Program-made: the position numbers and the translations under genes
Notes under the pieces: model-generated
The model's database searches: none
The model's input: the letters and a program-made list of their open reading frames with translations, nothing else
Told to the model about the DNA's origin: nothing
Shown: positions 1-4,368 of the stretch, piece by piece
How the letters are laid out: each line of letters opens with the position of its first letter
Position numbering within the stretch: the first letter of the stretch is position 1
Assembly: GCA_002331575.1 (NCBI GenBank)
Contig: DCZG01000063.1
Span: 5,242 to 10,276 of the forward strand
Origin: Atopobium sp. UBA2090
GTDB lineage: Bacteria > Actinomycetota > Coriobacteriia > Coriobacteriales > Atopobiaceae
Direction: 5' to 3'
Length of the DNA: 5,035 nt

Positions 1-361
1 CGGACGAGAGCGCGTTGCCGATGTAGTCCTGGTAGCTCACGCCGAGCTGCGCCTGGCCGGAGCCGATCATGGTCTCGGCGGTGTCCTCGGCGGGCTGCAC
101 GATCTCGACCTCGAGACCCTCGTCGGCGAAGTAGCCCTTGCTCTGAGCGACGTATATGCCCGTGTGGTTGGTGTTGGGCGTGTAGTCGAGGCAGAACGTG
201 ATCTTGGTGAGGGAGCTGCTGCTCGACCCGTCCTCCTTCGACGAGGCGCTCGCGTCAGACGCGCTGGTACCGCCGTTCGACGCGCAGCCCGCGAGTGCCG
301 CCGTAGCGCACGCGGCCGCCGTCCCGGTGATGAACTGCCTGCGGTTGATTGAGTTGTTCAT
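1..361 (-). CDS. ThiY-like ABC transporter substrate-binding lipoprotein (NMT1/THI5 family), C-terminus cut by window edge
   Basis: This is the extracytoplasmic binding protein of an ABC importer, probably for a thiamine pyrimidine precursor (HMP or formylaminopyrimidine). The first 120 residues are visible and the frame runs off at position 1. Residues 1-26 form a Tat lipoprotein signal: the twin-arginine stretch NRRQFITG (R7, R8), an Ala-rich hydrophobic core, and the lipobox LAGC with Cys26 as the lipidated residue. A Ser/Ala/Asp-rich tether follows (about 27-50). The mature domain starts near residue 52 and carries DYTPNTNHTGIYVA (59-72), then KGYFADEGLEVEIVQP and an ASGQAQ-like segment (GSGQAQLGV, 100-108). 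This is the characteristic opening of NMT1/THI5/ThiY proteins. The ATG at 361 overlaps the permease stop as ATGA and is preceded by GAAGGGAAG, so the start is secure and coupled. Ligand identity is inferred from the family and the upstream TPP riboswitch; a related nitrate/taurine-type binder is less likely. Confidence 0.9.
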   Translation of the reverse strand, partial: MNNSINRRQFITGTAAACATAALAGCASNGGTSASDASASSKEDGSSSSSLTKITFCLDYTPNTNHTGIYVAQSKGYFADEGLEVEIVQPAEDTAETMIGSGQAQLGVSYQDYIGNALSS

Positions 362-1167
362 GATTGCTTCCCTTCTGCCCTCTTCCAGGGCATGAGCACG
401 CGCTGGAGCACGTCGACGAGCTTCATCAGCGCGAGTGAAAGTGCAGAGATGATGATGATCACGGCGAACATCCTGTCGTACGAGAAGGACTTTCGCACGC
501 GGGTCATGTAGACGCCGAGACCGGAGAAGCCGCCGAGCCACTCGGCGATGACGGCGCCGACGATGGCATAGGTCGCGCTGATCCTCAGTCCCGAGAAGAA
601 CTGGTCGGCCGCAGCGGGCATCTTGACCTGCCAGAAGACCTGCCACCTCGAGGCGCGCATGGTCCGCATGAGGTCGATCATGTCGGGGTCGACCGACTGG
701 AAGCCCGAGACGAGCGAGACCGTGATCGGAAAGAAGGTGGAGATGACGACGAGCACGACCTTGGGTGCCAGACCATAGCCGAACCACAGCACGAGAAGCG
801 GCGCAATGGCCACGGTCGGGATGGTCTGCGAGATGGTCATGAGCGGCTCGAACGCGAGGTAGAACCCCTCGAACCTGTCCATGAGCACCGCCATCGCGAA
901 GCCGAGCGCGACGCCGAGCGCGAGGCCTATCGCCGCCTCCACGAGCGTCGTCGCGGCATGGCCGGCGAGAAGGGCGACGTCGCCGACAAGTGCGTCGATG
1001 ACCTGGACGGGAGTCGGCAGCAGGTAGTTCGGCACGAGGCCGACCTGCACGACCACCTGCCAGACCACGAGGATGCCGAGCGTCGTAAGCGCGGGAATGA
1101 CAACGCGTCGACGTCGCCTCGAAGACTCCCCCTCGACCGACTGGATCGACACGCTACGCCACCGCAT
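358..1167 (-). CDS. ABC transporter permease, ThiX/SsuC type
   Basis: This is the membrane subunit of the importer that works with the binding protein encoded just downstream. It is 269 residues, normal for BPD_transp_1 permeases of the SsuC/TauC/ThiX group. After a short basic N-terminus (RRRRR, 17-21), hydrophobic segments lie near 24-43, 67-93, 104-129, 134-155, 198-213 and 232-254. The stretch at about 162-197, with ASRWQVFWQVKMPAA at 172-186 and GLRIS at 193-197, is the cytoplasmic EAA loop that docks on the ATPase. The ATG at 1167 makes a 14-base overlap with the upstream gene. AGAGG abuts this ATG, which is unusually close, so an in-frame GTG at 1152, just past the upstream stop and 6 bases after GGTGG, is a plausible alternative giving 264 residues. 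The gene ends in ATGA, overlapping the lipoprotein start. The thiamine-precursor role comes from the riboswitch and neighbours, not from the permease itself. Confidence 0.92.
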   Translation of the reverse strand: MRWRSVSIQSVEGESSRRRRRVVIPALTTLGILVVWQVVVQVGLVPNYLLPTPVQVIDALVGDVALLAGHAATTLVEAAIGLALGVALGFAMAVLMDRFEGFYLAFEPLMTISQTIPTVAIAPLLVLWFGYGLAPKVVLVVISTFFPITVSLVSGFQSVDPDMIDLMRTMRASRWQVFWQVKMPAAADQFFSGLRISATYAIVGAVIAEWLGGFSGLGVYMTRVRKSFSYDRMFAVIIIISALSLALMKLVDVLQRVLMPWKRAEGKQS

Positions 1168-1495
1168 CCTCTGACGTGGGCACGAACTCTGAGTCGGTCT
1201 GGTGATACTTGCCGATCTTGTGCTCTGTCGTCATGACGTCACCGTGCGGACGATACGAGATCTTGATGTAGGAGGCGCTCTCCGCGCATCCCGCCTGGGC
1301 GCCCGCCTCGAGGCAGCGTTTCACGAGCGCCATGCAGGAGTCGAGGTCCCCCTCGACGGCGGTCTCGAAGGGTCCCACGTAGTAGTCGAGACCCGAGGCG
1401 TCGATGACGGCGATGACCTCGTCGACGATGCGACAGACCTCGTCGTCGGACCCCGCATTCATGGGAAGGTACTGGAAGGCGATTGAACAGTTCAT
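1154..1495 (-). CDS. MTH1187/YkoF-type thiamine-binding protein (DUF77)
   Basis: This small soluble protein of 113 residues fits the single-domain MTH1187 family (TIGR00106, DUF77), relatives of the YkoF thiamine/HMP-binding protein. Family landmarks are an N-terminal beta strand MNCSIAFQYLP, a central SGLDYYVGPFETAVEGDLD (34-52) with the conserved G-P-x-x-T-x-x-E-G-D-L-D pattern, a helix rich in Cys and Ala (53-70), and a final strand YIKISYRPHGD (76-86). The last 15-20 residues look like a short tail. The ATG at 1495 follows GGAGAGGAG with a 5-base spacer. The same frame stays open upstream to an ATG at 1549, but that stretch lies inside the terminator hairpin and has no Shine-Dalgarno, so I reject it. 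As first gene of the TPP-controlled operon it probably binds thiamine or a precursor in the cytoplasm. Its exact biochemical role in such operons is not settled. Confidence 0.88.
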   Translation of the reverse strand: MNCSIAFQYLPMNAGSDDEVCRIVDEVIAVIDASGLDYYVGPFETAVEGDLDSCMALVKRCLEAGAQAGCAESASYIKISYRPHGDVMTTEHKIGKYHQTDSEFVPTSEDAVA

Positions 1496-1500
1496 ACGCA

Positions 1501-1509
1501 CTCCTCTCC
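1501..1509 (-). promoter_or_regulatory. Shine-Dalgarno site of the thiamine-binding protein gene
   Basis: The minus strand reads GGAGAGGAG ending 5 bases before the ATG at 1495. It decides the start codon against the upstream in-frame ATGs at 1549 and 1534, and it lies just downstream of the terminator U-run, as expected for a transcriptional attenuator. Confidence 0.85.
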
Positions 1510-1517
1510 GGCGCAGG

Positions 1518-1545
1518 AAAAAGCCCCGCGCCATAGTCGTGGGGC
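1518..1545 (-). terminator. Intrinsic terminator, expression platform of the TPP riboswitch
   Basis: On the minus strand GCCCC-A-CG pairs with CG-C-GGGGC around the loop ACTATGG, giving a GC-rich stem of 7 pairs plus one A-C mismatch (1545 to 1523). A five-T run follows directly (1522-1518). The hairpin lies between the riboswitch aptamer and the Shine-Dalgarno of the first gene, the standard position for transcription attenuation. The five-base CCCC-side arm also takes part in a possible competing antiterminator with the 3' end of the aptamer, described in the findings. Confidence 0.85.
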
Positions 1546-1564
1546 CCAAGAAGTGCGATCTCTT

Positions 1565-1650
1565 GTCCCTACGCTGGCATTACCCAGATCAGGTTTAGGG
1601 TCGCGAAGAAGATGTCTTCGCCTCTCAGCCAGGCTTACCCCAGCTCCCCG
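1565..1650 (-). ncRNA. TPP riboswitch aptamer (THI element)
   Basis: The minus strand carries the strongly conserved blocks of the thiamine-pyrophosphate riboswitch in order. These are GGGGTAAGCC, then GGCTGAGA (CTGAGA at 1628-1623), a variable stem, ACCCTAAACCTGATCTGG, and GGTAATGCCAGCGTAGGGA (the thi box, 1592-1566). Visible helices are GGGT with ACCC (P2), CTGG with CCAG near the 3' end, and a variable 7-bp stem GCGAAGA/TCTTCGC around the loop CATCT (1621-1603). The arm before CTGAGA is reduced to a tiny AGC-CTG-GCU hairpin. The closing P1 helix is not obvious by eye, so the exact outer ends are approximate. TPP binding should favour the downstream terminator and shut off the uptake operon. 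The signature is close to full consensus, so the class call is firm. Confidence 0.96.
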
Positions 1651-1660
1651 TTGCGGCGTC

Positions 1661-1688
1661 ATCATAGCACTCCCCGGGAGTCATGCAA
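1661..1688 (-). promoter_or_regulatory. Sigma70-like promoter of the thiamine uptake operon
   Basis: The minus strand has TTGCAT (1688-1683), a 16-base spacer and TATGAT (1666-1661). The -10 matches consensus at five of six positions; the -35 matches mainly in TTG. Predicted initiation near 1653-1655 would put the transcript start only a few bases before the riboswitch aptamer, which supports the call. The spacer holds a 13-bp palindrome. Confidence 0.7.
1669..1681. repeat. 13-bp inverted repeat inside the promoter spacer
   Basis: ACTCCC-C-GGGAGT is a perfect palindrome with 6-bp arms and one central base. It falls entirely between the -35 and -10 of the minus-strand thiamine operon promoter and about 100 bp upstream of the divergent deacetylase gene. 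It could be a regulator's operator, but GC-rich palindromes of this size also occur by chance, so the regulatory role is inference only. Confidence 0.4.
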
Positions 1689-1783
1689 GCCGCGTGCAGA
1701 CGCAGCGACACGACCTCGTGAGAAGCGCCGCTTCGCGTATCCTGTACCTAGGTTGAACGCGACTTCCGATTGGCTGGTGCGAC

Positions 1784-3046
1784 ATGGCACGCCATTTTAC
1801 TTCTCATGAGCAGGCGAGCGGGCCCACCCCTCGCCCCACCTCCACGGCGCAGGGCCGCCGTCCCGAAGGTGACCAGGCTGACTACTACCAGCGCAGACGC
1901 TCGTCTCGCCGGCGCAGGCGTCGCACCGTCGGCATCGTCGTCGCCGTGGTCGCGATCGTCGCCGTCGCGGTCGTGGCCTTCGCCCTCCCCCGCATCCTCG
2001 GGGGGACTGGCTCGTCCGCCTCGTCCACTCCCGCAAACACGACGGGGAGCGTCTCCGCGACCGATGCCTCTTCGTCCTCCTCGACCTCGTCCGCCACGCC
2101 CGTGACCACCGCTCCCGACGGACGCATCGTGCTCTCGCTCGGAGGCGACGAGGATACCTACGTCAAGCAGGGCGAGAGCTACATCGAGGGAGGCTGCCAC
2201 GCCCGCGACGTCCAGGAGGGCAACCTCACCTCGAGCGTGAAGGTCTCGGGCTCCGTCGACACCTCGACCGTGGGCGACTACGTGCTCACCTACTCCGTCG
2301 AGAACTCGGAGGGTATGGTCGCCACCACGCAGCGCACGGTGCACGTGGTCGCCGCCGACTCCATGGACTGGGACACCAACGGCATCCCCGTCCTCATGTA
2401 TCACTACGTCTACGACCCCGCCAACCCGCCCTCGGACCTCAACGTCAACTACGTGTCGACCACCGACTTCGACGCCCAGTGCGCCTGGCTCTCCGAGAAC
2501 GGCTACTACTACCCGTCCTGGCAGGAGCTGCGCGCCTACGTCGAGGGCACTCACTCCCTGCCCGCCAAGTCAGTCATCCTCACCTTCGACGACGGCGAGC
2601 ACGGCTTCCTCGACAACGGCATCCCCATCCTCGAGAAGTACAAGGTCCACGCCACGTCGTTCCTCATCTGCATTGACGGGGACATCGAGGACAAGCTCAA
2701 CCAGTCGAGCCCCTACGTGCTCTTCGAATCGCACTCCTACGACCTGCACCGCGCCGGCTCCACGAAGCTCGGGCACGGCGGGCGCATCTACGACCTCTCC
2801 GAGCAGGAGCTCGTCGCGGACATCCAGAAGTCCGCGGACATCATCGGGTCGGTCGAGGCGTTCGCCTACCCCTACGGCGACGTGTCGGACGTCTCGTCCG
2901 CTGCGATGAACGACCTGGGAATCTCCTGTGCCGTCACCACCAACTACGGCAATGCGTGCGTCGGCGACGACCCGACGCAGCTCTCGCGCTGCCGCGTGTC
3001 CGGCGGCAACTCGCTTGCGAGCTACATCTCGATGGTGGAGAACTAG
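1784..3046 (+). CDS. Membrane-anchored Ig-like/NodB polysaccharide deacetylase (CE4-type)
   Basis: This is a predicted extracytoplasmic, metal-dependent deacetylase of peptidoglycan or a surface polysaccharide, 420 residues long. Order: cytoplasmic N-terminus with a basic stretch (R37-R47), one transmembrane helix (49-70), a Ser/Thr/Ala-rich wall-spanning linker (76-110), a DUF5011-like Ig domain (about 113-190, with GESYIEGGCHARD and TVGDYVLTYSVENSEG), and a NodB domain (about 200-410). The NodB domain opens with PVLMYHYV (202-209). TFDDG (267-271) supplies D269 as likely base and D270 as metal ligand; SHSYDLH (316-322) supplies H317 and H322; AYPYG (361-365) is motif 3. No signal peptidase site is evident, so it should be a type II membrane protein. 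The ATG at 1784 is the first ATG after the in-frame stop at 1754, but its ribosome site is weak (GGCTGGTG). The H-x4-H spacing differs from the usual CE4 H-x3-H. The substrate cannot be read from sequence. Confidence 0.92.
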   Translation: MARHFTSHEQASGPTPRPTSTAQGRRPEGDQADYYQRRRSSRRRRRRTVGIVVAVVAIVAVAVVAFALPRILGGTGSSASSTPANTTGSVSATDASSSSSTSSATPVTTAPDGRIVLSLGGDEDTYVKQGESYIEGGCHARDVQEGNLTSSVKVSGSVDTSTVGDYVLTYSVENSEGMVATTQRTVHVVAADSMDWDTNGIPVLMYHYVYDPANPPSDLNVNYVSTTDFDAQCAWLSENGYYYPSWQELRAYVEGTHSLPAKSVILTFDDGEHGFLDNGIPILEKYKVHATSFLICIDGDIEDKLNQSSPYVLFESHSYDLHRAGSTKLGHGGRIYDLSEQELVADIQKSADIIGSVEAFAYPYGDVSDVSSAAMNDLGISCAVTTNYGNACVGDDPTQLSRCRVSGGNSLASYISMVEN

Positions 3047-3093
3047 CGCAGGGGGACGCCCCGCCACCTGGAGCAACATCTGATCGACGGCGC
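3047..3093. other. Convergent intergenic gap
   Basis: Forty-seven bases separate the stops of the two convergent genes. The only fold I see is a short GGGG/CCCC hairpin at about 3052-3063 with no T-run on either strand. Termination here may be factor-dependent or may occur inside the neighbouring gene. Confidence 0.5.
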
Positions 3094-4209
3094 CTACTCG
3101 GTCTCAAACCTCACGGAGCCGAGGCTGGGAATGTGCACCCGAATCAAGGCCTCGACCCGCGACTTCTCCTCGTCGCTCAGAGCCTCCGACGTCGTGACCG
3201 TCGCGACGATCTCCTGGCCCGACGTACCGCTGGAGGAGTCGCACACGTACTCGCCACCAACGCGGTACTCCACGATCTCGGGGCAGACCGCCGAGAGCTC
3301 CTGCGACGTGATGTCCGCGTCGTACTGGTGCGCGGTCTCGAAAACGACTCCGTCGCCGCTGGTCACCGCCTGATTGACCACGTTGGCCGTCAGGAAGAGG
3401 CAGGGGATGGCGAACACGATCGTCGCAATCGTCAGGCGCACCCTCATGCGACGCGAGAGCTGCTCCATCTCGACCTCCTCGGCAGCCGTGACCACTCCGT
3501 CGCTGTCCACGTCGCGATGGAGAGGGACATGCAGGGCGAGAAGCACGAGATATGCTGCGAACGAGATGAACACGACGTTGAGCGCGAACTCGTAGAACGC
3601 CCCGCCGAACATCGAGAGATCCTGCATGGCGATTCCGCAGCCGGAGGCGCAGAGCGGCGGCATGAGCGCCGTCGCGACTGCGACGCCGGCGATGAGGGTC
3701 GCGGGTTCCTGCTTGCGCGAGTTGCCGAGGCCGCCGGCAAAGCCGCCGGCGAGGGCGACGAGCACGTCCCAGACCGTGGGGCTCGAGTTCGCGAGGAGCT
3801 CGTTGGTCTCTATCGAGAGGGGCGACACCAAGAAGTAGATCGTGGACGTGGCGAGGCAGATGGCGATCTGAATGGCAAGGCCGAGGAGGGCGTCGCGGAA
3901 GAGGTGCCTGTCCGCAGTGGCCACGGAATACGAGATGGCGAGGACCGACCCCATGAGCGGGCAGATGAGCATGGCTCCCACGATGCACTCTGTCGAGTCG
4001 GTGTTGAGACCGACCGAGGCGATGAGCATGGCAATGATGAGGATGCAGAGGTGCGTGCCGTTCAGCCGGGAGTCGTTGACGAAGCGTCTGCGTATGGCCT
4101 CATAGCCAGCACGGCCCTCGCGCACGTTGAAGAGACTCGCGAACGCGCGGCGTATGGCCCGAACGCCTCTCCGCTCGCCGATACTGACCTGACCGTCGCT
4201 CATGCCCAT
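3094..4209 (-). CDS. DUF389 (TIGR00341-type) multi-pass membrane protein with an EF-hand-like loop
   Basis: This is a 371-residue integral membrane protein of the DUF389 family, whose function is not well established. Hydrophobic segments lie near 52-68, 76-97, 107-129, 148-163, 170-195, 204-228 and 258-280. Family signatures are IVGAMLICPLMGSVLAISYSV (76-96, quoted here in part: IVGAMLICPLMG) and LIAGVAVATALMPPLCASG (172-190). The loop after helix 6 holds DVDSDGVVTAAE (233-244), a canonical EF-hand loop, followed by basic RRMRVR, which argues for a cytoplasmic location. The C-terminal part (about 281-371) would then be outside and contains two cysteines, C309 and C323. I chose the ATG at 4209: GGGGAG lies 9 bases upstream, while the second ATG at 4203 is 15 bases away. 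The open frame extends to the right edge but has no start signal and overlaps the divergent gene, so the longer form is not real. The gene looks monocistronic. Confidence 0.9.
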   Translation of the reverse strand: MGMSDGQVSIGERRGVRAIRRAFASLFNVREGRAGYEAIRRRFVNDSRLNGTHLCILIIAMLIASVGLNTDSTECIVGAMLICPLMGSVLAISYSVATADRHLFRDALLGLAIQIAICLATSTIYFLVSPLSIETNELLANSSPTVWDVLVALAGGFAGGLGNSRKQEPATLIAGVAVATALMPPLCASGCGIAMQDLSMFGGAFYEFALNVVFISFAAYLVLLALHVPLHRDVDSDGVVTAAEEVEMEQLSRRMRVRLTIATIVFAIPCLFLTANVVNQAVTSGDGVVFETAHQYDADITSQELSAVCPEIVEYRVGGEYVCDSSSGTSGQEIVATVTTSEALSDEEKSRVEALIRVHIPSLGSVRFETE

Positions 4210-4304
4210 GCGATCGCGCTCCCCTGCCCCCGTGACGTACTGCCTATGAGCATAGCCTGATTGGCCCAAGGTGGGAGGTGTCGAAATTTTATGGCATATC
4301 CGCG

Positions 4305-4334
4305 TGATGTCCTGCGCATGGAGACGCCTATAGT
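4305..4334 (+). promoter_or_regulatory. Candidate promoter of the amidohydrolase gene
   Basis: TATAGT at 4329-4334 matches the -10 consensus at five of six positions and would give a leader of roughly 28 bases before the ATG. The only -35 candidate at suitable distance, TGATGT (4305-4310, 18-base spacer), is poor. The AT-rich island further upstream could act as an UP-like element; this is inference. Confidence 0.4.
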
Positions 4335-4354
4335 AGTGCCCAACAGAATCCCAC

Positions 4355-4362
4355 GAGAGGAG
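4355..4362 (+). promoter_or_regulatory. Shine-Dalgarno site of the amidohydrolase gene
   Basis: GAGAGGAG ends 6 bases before the ATG at 4369, an almost ideal ribosome binding site that fixes the start of this edge-truncated gene. Confidence 0.85.
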
Positions 4363-4368
4363 ATCTCG

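Larger units (their letters stand above)
4210..4368. promoter_or_regulatory. Divergent intergenic region between the DUF389 and amidohydrolase genes
   Basis: This 159-bp spacer must hold both divergent promoters. It has an AT-rich island (AAATTTTAT, 4284-4292) that stands out from the GC-rich surroundings, and a small inverted repeat CTATG-AG-CATAG (4244-4255). Minus-strand candidates for a -10 are TATGCT within that repeat and TAAAAT within the AT-rich island, but neither has a good -35 partner. Confidence 0.45.

Noticed and set aside
1496..1549. 18-residue N-terminal extension of the thiamine-binding protein
   Set aside because: Its coding stretch coincides with the terminator hairpin and T-run. 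The ATG at 1495 has a strong Shine-Dalgarno and matches the family N-terminus.
1715..1760. Plus-strand promoter for the deacetylase (TATCCT at 1738, TAGGTT at 1749)
   Set aside because: Some promoter must exist here, but neither -10 candidate has a recognisable -35 at 16-18 bases, so I cannot assign one.
1748..2554. 268-residue minus-strand open frame opposite the deacetylase
   Set aside because: It is Gly/Val/Arg/Asp-rich low-complexity antisense of a clearly real gene and has no start signal. The same applies to the minus-strand frame at 2570-3079.
3052..3063. GGGG/CCCC hairpin after the deacetylase stop as terminator
   Set aside because: The stem is only 4 bp and no T-run follows on either strand.
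3729..3752. Repeated GCCGCCGGC units
   Set aside because: They encode the Gly/Ala-rich helix AGGFAGG of the DUF389 protein and are explained by codon bias, not by a repeat element.
2956..4260. 434-residue open frame on the plus strand
   Set aside because: It lies opposite the DUF389 gene and overlaps the end of the deacetylase. The protein is Arg/His/Glu-rich with no domain, typical of a high-GC shadow frame, while the minus-strand frame shows clear DUF389 motifs and membrane segments.
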